Shown piece by piece: positions 44,772-56,400 of a stretch of 64,000 bases of DNA. The notes beneath the pieces are model-generated. The model did not search any database. It was not told the origin of the DNA and saw only the letters and a program-made list of their open reading frames with translations. Position 1 is the first letter of the stretch. Each line of letters starts with the position of its first letter. Source of the stretch: Promicromonospora sp. Populi (GTDB lineage Bacteria; Actinomycetota; Actinomycetes; Actinomycetales; Cellulomonadaceae); assembly GCF_041081105.1 (NCBI RefSeq), contig NZ_CP163528.1, positions 1,302,001-1,366,000 of the forward strand, read 5' to 3'. The position numbers and the translations under genes are program-made.

Positions 44772-47700
44772 TCAGAACACGCTGTCGCACTGGGTGCGGT
44801 CCCCGTCGACCATCCGGCAGATCGTCTTGCTGGGCGTCCGGGTGATGACCGTCGACTCGTAGGTGCGGCTCTGCCGTTCTCCGTTCAGGTTCTCCCAGCT
44901 CTCCGTGAACTGCTTCCGGGTCGACTCGACCCGCCACTTCACGTAGTACTTCACGGAGTGCGGCTGGTTGTCCTTGGGCGCGTAGGAGTGGGTCGTGTCC
45001 GTGCTCCACGAGACCGTGTTCGCCTCTTTCACCGAGGCGCTCACGTCGAGTGCCTTGGCCACGGTGCCACCGAAGCTGATGGACTTCTCGACGGTACGGC
45101 TGCCGCCCTGACCGAAGTGATAGGTACAGGTCTCCCCGATCTTGTCCTGCGAAGGGCCACCGCACATCAGGCCACCGATCTCCTCGTACTCGTAGGCGGT
45201 GGTCGTGGGAAACACGCGCTCGATGACGTCGGCCTCGTAGGGCGAGTCCTTGCCGCCGATGTACACGTTCCTCTTGTAACGATTGACCGTGGGCTGCGGC
45301 CCGCTCGGCTTGATCTTGAAGACCGACTGGATCGCCTTGACGATCGTCTGGATCGCCTGGAAGAGCCAGCCGAAGAACAGGCCGTCCGCGTCGGAGGCCG
45401 ACGCCGGGTTGTTGTTCGCGTACGCGTAGCCATTCATCTGCTGCATGTCATGGTGGTCGATGAGCGGGTCCACCGAGATGAACCTGCCCAGCTCCGGGTC
45501 ATACTCCCGGGCCCCGAGATGGGTGAGCTCGACAGCGGCGTCGATCGTCCCGCCCACAAAGCCCTTCTCGCCCGGCCACCCGGTCGGCTGTTCACCACGC
45601 GCCATCCCGAACGGGTCCATCCGGCGTACCGACGTCGCAGAAGTCACCGAGTTGATCGCGACCTGCGCCGTCCCGTGCTGGTCGCTCGCGGTCCAGGTCA
45701 GGGTGTTGTCGGTGCGCACGGCGACCGGCTGGCCGGCGTGCGTGTAGTAGCGCGTCGCGGTGAGCTCGCCCGTTGCCTCGTCCGCCTGCAGCTCCTGGCC
45801 CGGCAGGTACAGGGTGGAGGCGTCGGAGGCGTGCCGGATCACGCGGTCGCCGTCGGCCCCGTAGACGAACGAGGTGACCTCGTCGCCCTCCGTGACGGAC
45901 TCGACCCTGCCGAGCTGGTCCCACTCGAGCCGCTGGTCGCCGCGCTGGATCGTGTTGCCGGCGGCGTCGTAGGCATACTCGTCCGCCGAGATCTGCGTCC
46001 CGTCGGCTGCCATCGTCTTCGCCGACTCGACCACGTTCGCCTGCTCGGCACCCGGCTCCGGGTACTCGTACCGCTCGGTGACGTTCCCCTTGACGGCGTG
46101 GTCCACCTTCGTGAGCCGGTTGCCGGCCTCGTCGTAGGTGAACGACTGCCAGTACGCCGCCGGCCCGGAGAGCTCGTCCACGCTGCGTTCCTCGGCGCAC
46201 GAGGTGCCAGGGGTCCAGGCCTCGGTCAGCCGGCGCAGGTGGTCGTACTCGAAGCACTGCCGGTCGGTCGAAAGCTCCCCCGGGGTGTCGGTGATCGAGA
46301 GCACGTTGCCCGCGTCGTCGTAGTCGTAGGCCAGGTCCGCCTGCTCGGGACGCGGCACCTCGGCGTCGACGACAGTGCGTTCCACGCGGCGGGTGTAGTC
46401 CTCGTAGTAGGTGGTGATCCAGGCACGGTGCTCGGTCTCGTCGAACTCGGTGGCGCAGTCGTTCGCCTGGTCGTCCTGGTCGGGCACACCGCCGAGCTGG
46501 ACACGCTGCATCTCACCGAGCCGCGTGTACGTGGAGCACGACGCGTAGTAGGTGGTCCCCCCGGCGCCGTCGGCTCCCCCGTAGGTCGTCGCCGGGCGCC
46601 CGGCGTCGTCATAGGTGTGGAAGATCTGCTCCTGCGCCAGGTCGCCGATCGCGGGCAGGATCTCGCTCTTGAGGCTGCCGTCCGGGTTGTAGGTGTACTC
46701 GGTGGCGTACGTCCGCGGACCGCCGTTGCCGTCGCCGAGGATCCCCTCGGACTGCGGGATCGTCAGCAGGCTCTGCTTGGTCTGGTAGGTCGCGGTGTAG
46801 GAGTTCGTCTTCGAGGTGAGTGCGTTGCCGTCGGCGTCGAGCTGGATCGCCGACGTCGGTCGCCCCTTGGCGACCGTCACCGTGCCGTCGGGACGCACCA
46901 GACGTGTGGTGTCGTACGTCCACCTCGCCAGCACGGTCCCGTCGCTGCCGCCGTCCCGCACGGAGGTCTTGCGGCCCAGCGCGTCGTACTCGTGGCTGAG
47001 CACCTGGCCGCGGGAGTCGGTCGTCCGGACGAGCTGGCCCGCCGCGTCGAACACCGACTCCGTCACGCCGGCGGACGGGTCGTCGCCGCGGACCTGCTGC
47101 CCAGACAGGTCGTACTCGTAGTCCCACTCGCTCCCGGCCGGATCGATGACCTTCTCGAGCTTCCCGGCGGGGGTGTACTCGTACCGGGTGATGTCGGCAG
47201 CACCGGTGGGCGTGTCACCGCGGAACTGGTGCAGCTCCTTGACCTTGCCACGCGCGTCGGTGACGGTCATGGTGGGCGTCCCCCCGTCGGGCGGCGTGAC
47301 GTACGTCCGATCGCCGCCGTACCGGGTGAGGGTCTTCCAGTCCGTGACCGTGTTGGTCTGGAACGCCGCCTCGACCGGCCGGTTGGCCGCGTCGTACTTG
47401 GTGACGTTCTGCCCCAGCGACTCCGAGTCCGCAGCGCGCCACAGGCGCGAGTCGACAGGATCCCCGTTGAAGAAGGGGTTGGTGACTATGTACTCGCGGC
47501 CCTGGGTGTCGTACCGGTGGTCCGTCAGCAGGCGGCCGCCGCCGGCGGCCGGGGCCTGCTCCTGTCGCACGCGGTAGCTGCCGTCGTAGATGGTGCGCGC
47601 CTCGACGTACCTGGCCTGCGCGTCGTTCGAGTTCGGGCCGAGGTGGCGCGCGGTCACCACGTTCGGCGCATCACGGCTGATGGCATAGTCGAAGGTGGCC

Positions 47701-50471
47701 GACGGCGCAGCCGGGTACTTCGTCCGGAGGCGGTCGGTCCCCCACACCTTGATCACCCGCCCCAGGGCGTCGTAGACGTTCTCGCTGATCAGGCCGTTCG
47801 GGTCGGTCACCTTGACCGCCTGCCCGTTGCTGACCTCCAGGTCGGTCCTGGTCGCGAAGCCCTTGGGGTCGGTCACCACCGTGGCGGTCGTCGGCCCGCC
47901 GGCCGCAGGTGTGTAGGCGGTGGTGGTGGCCCGGTCCAGGGCGTCCGCCGTCCGGGTCACCCGCCCGTGCGCGTCGTACGACGTCGTCGACCGGGTCTCC
48001 CATACCGGTTCGCCCGCCTCGTAGCGCACCGCCTTCTCCACCAGGGTGGGGTTCCCCTTCGTCGGCGCCGCTCCCTCACCCTGCCCGTCGTACCGGGTCC
48101 GCTGGTCCACGACCGCGTGCTCCGGGTACGACGGCGTCTCGCCGCAGCCGACCGCGACCGTCTGGACGCGTACGGGGAACGACACGAGCCAAGCACTCTC
48201 GTTGGCGGCGTACGTCGTGGTGGTGCACAGGTCGTCGCTCGTGACCAGGACGTCTCCCCGGTCGTCGACGGTGGCCGGCTGCCCGTAGTCGTCGTAGGTC
48301 GTGACCTTGCGCGTCTCGACCCGTCCGCCGGAGTCCTTCGGCGTAAACGTTCGCTCCGTGCCGATCCCGGTGAAGTACGCCTTGAGGTCACCGCGCGTGG
48401 CAGTGGGGCCGCGCCACACCGGGTCCGTGAGCGTCTTGATGACCACCGGCGAGTCGTCCGCGATGCCGTTCCGCGTGATGGACTCACGCTCGAACCCGTG
48501 CAGCCAGTCGTGGTCCGTGTGCTCACCGTTCTCGGAGTCCTTGATCACCACCGGACGCCGGCCACCCTCCGGGTTCAGCCGGTCCTGGTCCATCCCCCGG
48601 TAGTAGTACGTGTCGGTCCGCGTCTGCGGCCCGGACTCGTCCTCGGGGTCGCCCGCGATCTTGGTGACGTGGGAGAAGCCGCGGAACTCGTTCCAGTTCT
48701 TCTTGTCCGGGGGCGTGAACTCGCTGGTGTCGTAGTGCCACGCGGCGCCGTCGTACCGGTACTGGATCTGCTGCTCGATGCTGGAGCTGATCAGGTCGCT
48801 GACGACAAGCCCGGAGACCACGTACTTGTTGAACCAGGCGGTCTGCTCCGCATGTGTCTCGTCGGCCCAGGTCGCCGGGAAGCACCGGCGGTCGTTCGTG
48901 TGCGGCTGGGCCGGGACGCGGCCGGCGCCGTCGAGGCAGTTGGCGGGGGCATAGGTGACGCTGATGACGCCGCCGGCCTCGGACACGACGCTCGTGATCC
49001 GGTACCGGTTGATCGGCGTCTGGTTGTCGGTCACCACCCGGTTGGCCATCTGCGCGCCCTCGAACGTGACCTTCGGCAGCGTGGCGCCTGCGCCCCCGCC
49101 GATCAGGCCCGTGTGCTCGATCGACTTGAGCCAGAGCGCGGCTCCCGAGCTCCCGTCGCCCGGGCTGGGGTAGGACTGGTCGAGCTTCCACCGGTCGACG
49201 GCGACGAGCTCACCGCCCTTGCGGACCTTGGTGGTCACCGTGTCCAGGCGCTGACCGGTCCAGAACGTGGGCGAGAAGTTCTCGGCACAGGTCGCGCCAT
49301 CGCACGACCGGTTCAGCGGCGTGTCCGGCCAGTTGTGGTGCTTGGCTGTACTGCACTCCGCCGCCGGGAGGCCCGGGATGCACCTGATCGCCGTGCCGAA
49401 CTCCACCGTCGCGGCGGCCGTGCTCGACGCCGTCGTGTGCAGCCCGTACTGGATCTGGTTCAGCCAGCCGCCACGGTCGTAGGTGATCGCCTTGTCGCCG
49501 TCGTTGAAGTCGCCGTACCGGTTGGTCTCCTTGGTGTAGTCGTAGTGCATCGTGTTCCCGTTGCGGTCCACGACCTTGTCCAGGTTCCACCGCCAGGCCT
49601 GGTCGCACCGCGACGCCGTGAACGACGCCTCGCTGAAGCACGGCTCGCCCTTGTCGTCGCCGTACACCCGGACCTTCCACACGGAGTTCGACGCCGGCCG
49701 CGACCCGAAAAAGTACTGGGTGCCGTCGGTGGTGGTGATCTTCCACCCCTCGCCGTCCGTCTGACCGCCGTCCGCCGTCCCGATCTGCTGCACCCGGGTG
49801 TAGCTGTCGTTCTTGAGCTTCCAGCTCTCGCCGCCGGAGCGGATCATGATCCCGCCCCCGCCGTCGAACACGGAGGTGGCGTTGTCGCTGCGCCAGCAGA
49901 GATCGCCGACGTTGTCGAAGCCCTTCTTGGGCGCCCGGCTGCCCTCCTTGTCCTCCATGCACGCGCCGTACGTGCGCTCGACGAAGCTCTCCCCCAGGCT
50001 CCAGCCGTCGCCCACCCAGCCCGGCTGGTTGTTCGTCGCGCTGGTCCGCCCATCCACGGCTGAGGATGCGTAGCCCAGCGCCAGGCTCGGCTGGAGGCCG
50101 CCGGGGGTCGGCGGGACGCGCAGCGGGTAGGACCAGGTGAAGTCACCGGTCTGCTTCGACACGTCCCACGTGGCGGTCGGCGACAGCGGCGTCGCCGTCG
50201 GCCGCCCGCCGCCGTCGGACACCTCGCTGCCGGGCTGCTGCCCCGAGCCGAGGGCGTCGTCGGTCGAGTCGCCGCGCGCCGGGGTGTCCATGGCATCCGC
50301 GGGCACCACCGGCACCGAGGGCATGCTGCCGATGCCGCCCGGTGTGGCCGCGGAGGCATCGGGCGGCACCTGGGCCACCACCAGCAGTGAGGCCACCAGG
50401 GCGGTCATCGGGACCGTCGCGATCCACCGGCGACGGAAGGTGCGCTGCTCAGGGCTCGAGTGCCGGGTCAT
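44772..50471 (-). CDS. Secreted RHS/YD-repeat protein
   Basis: 1899 residues from the ATG at 50471, with GAAGGAGA upstream and a four-base overlap with the LamG gene's stop. It has a signal peptide (basic start, hydrophobic 17-34, cleavage near DASA), a Ser/Thr/Asp-rich linker, a SpvB/YD-type shell region, and many YD/RHS repeats of the form YDxxGRxxxxxD (e.g. YDAHGRVTRTAD, YDALGRVIKVWG, YDDAGRPATTYG). The RHS-associated core (HLGAREYDPELGRFISVDPLI, then NGYAYANNNP) is followed by a ~200-residue C-terminal domain I do not recognise. RHS proteins encapsulate and deliver C-terminal toxins or act as adhesins. No immunity gene follows; a terminator does. Confidence 0.93.
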   Translation of the reverse strand: MTRHSSPEQRTFRRRWIATVPMTALVASLLVVAQVPPDASAATPGGIGSMPSVPVVPADAMDTPARGDSTDDALGSGQQPGSEVSDGGGRPTATPLSPTATWDVSKQTGDFTWSYPLRVPPTPGGLQPSLALGYASSAVDGRTSATNNQPGWVGDGWSLGESFVERTYGACMEDKEGSRAPKKGFDNVGDLCWRSDNATSVFDGGGGIMIRSGGESWKLKNDSYTRVQQIGTADGGQTDGEGWKITTTDGTQYFFGSRPASNSVWKVRVYGDDKGEPCFSEASFTASRCDQAWRWNLDKVVDRNGNTMHYDYTKETNRYGDFNDGDKAITYDRGGWLNQIQYGLHTTASSTAAATVEFGTAIRCIPGLPAAECSTAKHHNWPDTPLNRSCDGATCAENFSPTFWTGQRLDTVTTKVRKGGELVAVDRWKLDQSYPSPGDGSSGAALWLKSIEHTGLIGGGAGATLPKVTFEGAQMANRVVTDNQTPINRYRITSVVSEAGGVISVTYAPANCLDGAGRVPAQPHTNDRRCFPATWADETHAEQTAWFNKYVVSGLVVSDLISSSIEQQIQYRYDGAAWHYDTSEFTPPDKKNWNEFRGFSHVTKIAGDPEDESGPQTRTDTYYYRGMDQDRLNPEGGRRPVVIKDSENGEHTDHDWLHGFERESITRNGIADDSPVVIKTLTDPVWRGPTATRGDLKAYFTGIGTERTFTPKDSGGRVETRKVTTYDDYGQPATVDDRGDVLVTSDDLCTTTTYAANESAWLVSFPVRVQTVAVGCGETPSYPEHAVVDQRTRYDGQGEGAAPTKGNPTLVEKAVRYEAGEPVWETRSTTSYDAHGRVTRTADALDRATTTAYTPAAGGPTTATVVTDPKGFATRTDLEVSNGQAVKVTDPNGLISENVYDALGRVIKVWGTDRLRTKYPAAPSATFDYAISRDAPNVVTARHLGPNSNDAQARYVEARTIYDGSYRVRQEQAPAAGGGRLLTDHRYDTQGREYIVTNPFFNGDPVDSRLWRAADSESLGQNVTKYDAANRPVEAAFQTNTVTDWKTLTRYGGDRTYVTPPDGGTPTMTVTDARGKVKELHQFRGDTPTGAADITRYEYTPAGKLEKVIDPAGSEWDYEYDLSGQQVRGDDPSAGVTESVFDAAGQLVRTTDSRGQVLSHEYDALGRKTSVRDGGSDGTVLARWTYDTTRLVRPDGTVTVAKGRPTSAIQLDADGNALTSKTNSYTATYQTKQSLLTIPQSEGILGDGNGGPRTYATEYTYNPDGSLKSEILPAIGDLAQEQIFHTYDDAGRPATTYGGADGAGGTTYYASCSTYTRLGEMQRVQLGGVPDQDDQANDCATEFDETEHRAWITTYYEDYTRRVERTVVDAEVPRPEQADLAYDYDDAGNVLSITDTPGELSTDRQCFEYDHLRRLTEAWTPGTSCAEERSVDELSGPAAYWQSFTYDEAGNRLTKVDHAVKGNVTERYEYPEPGAEQANVVESAKTMAADGTQISADEYAYDAAGNTIQRGDQRLEWDQLGRVESVTEGDEVTSFVYGADGDRVIRHASDASTLYLPGQELQADEATGELTATRYYTHAGQPVAVRTDNTLTWTASDQHGTAQVAINSVTSATSVRRMDPFGMARGEQPTGWPGEKGFVGGTIDAAVELTHLGAREYDPELGRFISVDPLIDHHDMQQMNGYAYANNNPASASDADGLFFGWLFQAIQTIVKAIQSVFKIKPSGPQPTVNRYKRNVYIGGKDSPYEADVIERVFPTTTAYEYEEIGGLMCGGPSQDKIGETCTYHFGQGGSRTVEKSISFGGTVAKALDVSASVKEANTVSWSTDTTHSYAPKDNQPHSVKYYVKWRVESTRKQFTESWENLNGERQSRTYESTVITRTPSKTICRMVDGDRTQCDSVF

Positions 50472-53400
50472 GGCTGGTCTCCTTCGGTCTGTGCGGCGAG
50501 ATCCGCGATCTCCTGCGCGGACAGGGCGCCCATCCAGGTGTCGACCTGGTCGATGGCTCCCGTGAAGAACTCGGCGTTCGCCGCGCGGAGCTGACCGCGC
50601 CCGATCGCCATGCGGCGTTGCGCCGCGGAGAGGGTCACGCCGTCCTGGATCCCGACCAGGGCGCCGTCCATGTACAGCCGTAGCTGCCTGGCCGGGTGGT
50701 CGTACACGCCCACCAGGTGCGTCCACTTGTTGAGCGCCGCCGGCGGCCCGGAGTAGGCCCGCGCGAAGGTGCCGTCGTCGGCGTCCGTGGTCCAGCCGCC
50801 GAACGACCAGCGCCCGATGTTGCCGTCGTACTGCAACGAGAAGTCGCTCATCCTGGTCCCGTCCTGCGAGGCGATCGTCTGCACGCCCTCGCTGTCGGCG
50901 ACCCGCACCCGCGCGGCGACGGTGATGCTGCCGTAGGTCGGCGCACCGCCGAACGTGCCCTGCGCGAATCCGGGACTGGCGGCGTTCAGGGAAAGGGCCC
51001 GACCGAACCGGCCGTCCACGAACCCGAAGGTGCCGTGGGCAGTTGTCGTGCTCTTGCGCCACGATGTGTCGGCGACCGTGTCGTCGTCGAACGTCCAGGT
51101 GCCGTGCGGCGGATCCCAGACGTCGTTGTACACGGCACCCACCTCGGCGTCGGACACACCCTTGTCGAAGATCCGGACGTCGTCGATGTGGCCCTTGAAG
51201 GGGATGGTGAACTCGCTGCCGGCGTCGCGCTGATGTGCGCCGATCCGGAAGGTGCCGGACGCCCCGACGGACTCGACGCCGGGCAGGAGCTCGGACATGC
51301 GGCCGTTCACGTACAGGCGCATCTGGTCGAGGTTCGGCACGTAGACGAGCGCGAGGTGCGTCCAGTGACCGACCCGCACGGTCTCGTCGGAGTAGACCTC
51401 CTTGACGACGGTCGTGCCGTCGGCGCCGCGCGACGCCATGACCGCGGCCCACCGGTTGCCGGCCCGCGTGAGCACGTAGTTGTGCCCGCCGCTGACGACG
51501 GCCTCCCAGGCTCCGCTGCTGCTCGCGGTCGACGGCCAGACCCAGGCCGACGCCGCGAACGCCTCGCCGGCGCCGGGAACGGGCTCCGCCGCGGACGCAT
51601 AGCTGTCCACACCGTCGAAGCTCCGCCCCCGGCCGTGCCTGCCGCCGACGACGTCGGTGGCGAGCGCACCGTGCATGGTCGTGGCCACTGACCCGACGGC
51701 GTCGACCGGCGCGGCCGTGCCGTCCGCCTCGTCAAGCTTCCAGTGATGAGCGGGCGTGGGAGGCTTCGGCGGAACCGGGTCCAGCAGCCCGCCCGAGGCG
51801 TAGAACTGGTGCAGCTCCCTGACGCGGGTGTCGTTGAACGCGCCGGTGTAGGCCCGCACGTCGTCGACCACACCGGGGAAGTACTCCGCCGGGTTACCCG
51901 ACTCGTCGCGGCCGCGGCCGATCTGGAGGTCCCCGGGCGACGGCCAGGCCTCGACGCCGTCGCCCTCGCTCACGCGCACCGCGTCGACGAAGAGCCAGAT
52001 CTTGCCCGTGGGAGCGTGGAAGATCCCCGTCAGGTGCACGGGCCGGTCGAAGTCGCACGGAGCATCCGGGTCGGGGTCGAACGGGTCGCACCGGAACAGC
52101 CCGATCGAGGCGACCTTCGTCTTGTTCTCGTTGGACATCTCGAAGACCCAGTCGCCGTTCTCGTGCGCGGCGTCCGCCCCGGCCTGGTAACCGAGCCGGA
52201 ACCGGCTGTCGCCGTCCGACGCGCCGTCCAGGCTCAGCGCCGTGTGCACGCACTCGCCGGGACCGGGTTCGGCCCCGCCTTCCTCCCAGTCGTCCCAGGT
52301 ACAGGCTTTGTCCCGGTCGAGCTGCACGACGGCGGAGACCGTGAACGACCCGTCCGTGCGGACGTCGAGGTCCGAGGCGGAGAGGTAGTCGTCGACGCCG
52401 TCCAGCTCGAGCGCGTTCCCGACCACGCCGTCGGTCCAGCCGACCTGCGCCGCGGCCGGAGCCGCAGCCGCGCTGCCGCCCACGGCGTCCGCCGCGCTGG
52501 CGCCCTGGCCCTCGTCGAGACGCCAGTTGTGCCGCAGCGTCAGGTCCCGGCCGGCCAGCTCAGAGACCTCGTCCGGGAAGAGCGCCCTGCCGTACGCGGT
52601 GACGTCGTCGACCGAGCCGAGCACCCGGTTCTGGCGGTTGCCGGCGTTCAGGGCGGCGCCGATCTGCAGCCCGCCTGCCTGGTGGTTCCACGCGGCCGGC
52701 GCCGGCGCCGTGCCGGCCGCTTCGCCGTTGACGTAGAGCGTGATGGTCTTGGCAGTCGCGTCGTAGACCCCCGCGAGGTGTGTCCACACGTCTTCCTGCG
52801 CTTCCGGCCCCTCCACCACGTAGGGCGTACCGGCGGTGTCGGTGGGCGGCTTCTGGAACCCCCACCGGCCGTTCGCCAGCTTGACGAGCTGGAACGCGCT
52901 AGTGGTCTGCCCGTCCTGGGACACGATGGTCGAGGTGCCGTTCAGGTCGTCGATCCGGGCCCACGCGGTGACCGCGAAGCTCTTGGTCGGGTCGACCGCA
53001 CGGGGTGCCGAGATCCAGTCGTCCCCGTCGCCCGTCAGCGCCTTGTCGGTGCCGTCGGAGGGCAGATCGGTCTGCCCGGGCCCCCACTGGCAGGCGGCCG
53101 CGGACGTCGCGCCGTTGCAGTGCACCGTCCCGTCCAGGGCCTGCCCGGTCTCGTTGGTCGCGTCCCCGTCCAGCAGCCAGCGGCCCACGGCGACGTCGTC
53201 GCGCACCACGATCGCCTGGACCTCTTCGGCGCTCAGCGCCCTGGTGAACGCCCGCACCTCGTCGATGGCCCCGTTCCACCGTGACGACGGCGTCCCGTCC
53301 AGCCCTCGGCCGATCACGAACGAGCCGCTCGCCGCGAACTGGGTCTGCGCCCGGGCCGCGGGGGCGCCTGCCGGGGCGCCGTTCACATAGAGCCGGATGC

Positions 53401-56400
53401 TCCTGTTCGCCCCGTCGTGGACGGCGAACAGGTGCGTCCACCCGGTCGGGTCACCGGCGGCCACGCGGATCACGGCGTCGCCCGCCGCGCCCTGCGTGTC
53501 CGAGGCGAACGTGGCGTACTCCCACTGCGCGGTCGTGGCCCCCGTCCTCAGGTACGAGAGCGTGAACCCGCTGCGGTTGACGCCGTCCTGCGACAGTGCG
53601 ACCACCCGGTCGCCCACCGCCAGGTCCGCCAGCACCGCGGCGTCCAGCCGGACGTGCCCGCCCACCGAGTAGCTGCGGTTGGTGGTCACGACCGGCCCGT
53701 CGGACGAGACCACCTCGCCGTCGGCCCCGCCCACGTGCACCGCCCGGCCGACAGCACCCTCGGCGACGCTCGGGTCCTGCTCACCGTCCGCGTCGCAGTC
53801 TCCGCAGAGGTAGGCGTCCGGGTGCAGCACACCCGCCTGACCGCCGGGCACGCTGTTCAGCGTGGTGCTGCTGCCGTCCTTGTCCTCGAACTTCCACTGG
53901 GCGGCCTGCACGTTCGAGCCGGCCACCGCCGCCTTGACCTCCGTGGCCGTCAGCACCCGCTCGTAGAGCTTGACCTCGTCGACCATGCCCGGCCAGTGGT
54001 CGACCGCCGCCGCACCGTTCCACATCGTCCGGCCGATCTGCACGTCGCCGTCGGCGTCCCAGTCCTTGCACGCGGCCGTGCGGGTCACCTCACCCGCCGG
54101 CTCGCCGTCGACGTAGAGGCTCAGCTTCCGCGTGCGTGCGTCATAGGTCCCGGTGAGGTGGGTCAGCACGTCGGTCTCGGACGGCTCGGCCGAGGCTGCC
54201 ATGGACGTGCCCTTGTACTCCTCGTCGGAGCAGGCCATGCCGAACACCCAGCGGCTGCCCTCTTCCACCCCGTCGCCGTCCTCGTCCGGCCGGTTCCACA
54301 GCACGAAGCCGGAGAAGTTGGTGCCGTCCTGGCTGACCGCGGCGCGTGCCCCGGTCGTGTTGTCCAGCCGCACCCACGCGGAGACCGAGAAGCTCGCGTC
54401 CGTGCGGACGGCGTTCGGCGCGCTGGCGTGCCCGGTGCGGCCGTCGAACGACAGGCCCTGGTTGATCGCACCGTCGGCGTACGACGCGCCGTCGTGCAGC
54501 ATCACGTCGCGGTCGCCCAGGTAGGCACGGTCCTTGCCCGTGCCGTCCAGCGACCAGTCCGCGTAGGCGCCGTTGCCGGGACGCACCCGCAGGTGCTGGA
54601 CCACGAGCGGGCTCTTGTTGCCGGCACGGTCGACGGCCTGCACAGAGAAGGTCCGTGGGCCGTCGCCGGGCGGGGTCGTCCAGACCGAGGCGTTCCCGCC
54701 GAGCGCGTCGGCGTCGATCTTGTTCGCCGGTTGGCTGGTCCAGCCCCACAGATAGTGGTCGACGTCGTCGTCGCCGGCGGCGTCGGTGCACTTCCCCGCC
54801 GTCACGAGCGCGGGGGTGCACGCAGTGAAGTCGAACCGGCCCTCGACACCCACCCCGCCGTGCCAGCGGTTCTCGGCGCTGTACAGGAAGTTGCCCACCA
54901 CCGGCGCGGTGGGCGCCTTGCGGTCGACGACAAACTTCGGCCCGACGCCGACCGGTCCGTCGTCGTGCCAGTCGCGGGCGTTCACCTGCCACGTCACGGT
55001 GTTGACGGCGTTCTCGGCGGTAGTGATCGGCCGCGAGTGCACGGTCCCTGACTGCGCGGCGTTCGGGCTCACGTAGTCCGTCGTCTGACCGTTGCTCGTG
55101 TACCGCCAGACACCCTGCAGCCCGTCACCGTCGGGATCGTTCAGGGTCGCCTTGATGCTCACGCTCGAGTCGCTGATGTACGGCACGCCGGCGCACCACT
55201 TGCAGGGTGCCTGCAGCGGCGGGTCGGTCAGCAGTCCTGCCGGGGCTTCCGGCACCGTGTTGAAGCGGGCGATCAGCTTGGCGTTGTTGTTGTACTTGCG
55301 CCACCACGGTGAGTTCTCGGTGTCGGCGTCGTTCGCCGGCGAGACCAGGAACGACGTGTGCCCGCCGCGGTTGACCTTGGCCGTGACGTCGACCGCTGCC
55401 GTCTTGGCCCCGGGGCAGCCCCACTTGGCGTTGACCTTGGGCACCAGCATCTCCATGGCCGGGCCCTCCCAGCCGGGCTTGTTGTTCCACGTCGTGCCTG
55501 GTCCGGGTTCCCACGTCGCCTTGTGCACGAGGTGATACCGGTTGGTCGCGTTGCAGTCCGGGCTGTACTCGACGACCGCGTTCAGGTCCGCGTCCACGAC
55601 CACCTTGCCGGCCAGGAAGCTCGTGTCGAACCGCCAGTACGTCCACGCGACGCCGATGTTCTGCAGGCCGCACGCGCCCCACCCCGACCAGCACCTGCCG
55701 ACCTGCGCCAGCGGCGGCTCGCCGCTCGTGTTCCAGCCGTTGAAGTTGGGCAGACCCGAGAGCACCGTCGCCCAGCCGAACTTGTCTGCCGTGTGGTCCC
55801 TCATGATCGTGATCGGGAACTGCGTGTCGCCGTCGACGGCGCTCTCCTCGGGCGTCAGGCTTCCCGAGCCCGGCTCGCCACCGGTGTCCAACGCGACGGG
55901 CTGCCCCTCCGCGTCGGCTCCCACCGGGGGCGGCGCCGAGATGGCTCCGTCGCCCTTGGCCGCCTCGACCGTGAGGCCGCCGTCGCGCCGCTCGACGGCG
56001 TCGCCCTCGCCGCCGGACACGTCGAGGTTGAACGGGTCGGCGATCAGGGCCTCGGCGGCCGCCCGGTCGCGCACCACCAGCCGCGTGGAGAAGCCGTACG
56101 AGTAGGCGACCACCTGCAGGTCCACCCCGGGCCGGACGTCCGCGTAGGTCGCAATGGCGCCGTCGAGCGACGCAGCCGGGAGGCTCTCGGAGGAGGTGAG
56201 GCCCAGCTCTGCTCCGCCCTCCTGGATCGCTGCGAGCTCGGTGGCGGATCCGCCCGGCGAGAAGGCGAGGTCCACCGGCGTCGCGCCCGGGCGCAGCAGG
56301 CCGTCCTTGCCGGGGCTCAGGTCCGTGTTGATCTTCTGCCAGGTCCCGTCCTCCGCCCTGGCCCGGATCGGGGACGAGTTGAGCTCCGCGACCATCTGCC

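Noticed and set aside
44958..50063. A 1701-codon plus-strand open frame opposite the RHS gene
   Set aside because: It is an antisense shadow produced by high GC: no ribosome binding site, no domain, and an Arg/Val/Gly-rich composition typical of out-of-frame actinobacterial coding DNA. The minus-strand RHS gene has clear motifs across the whole span.
44772..51452. A longer minus-strand frame that would extend the RHS protein upstream
   Set aside because: The extension overlaps the LamG gene in another frame and lacks protein features, while the ATG at 50471 has a strong ribosome binding site, a signal peptide and an ATGA overlap.
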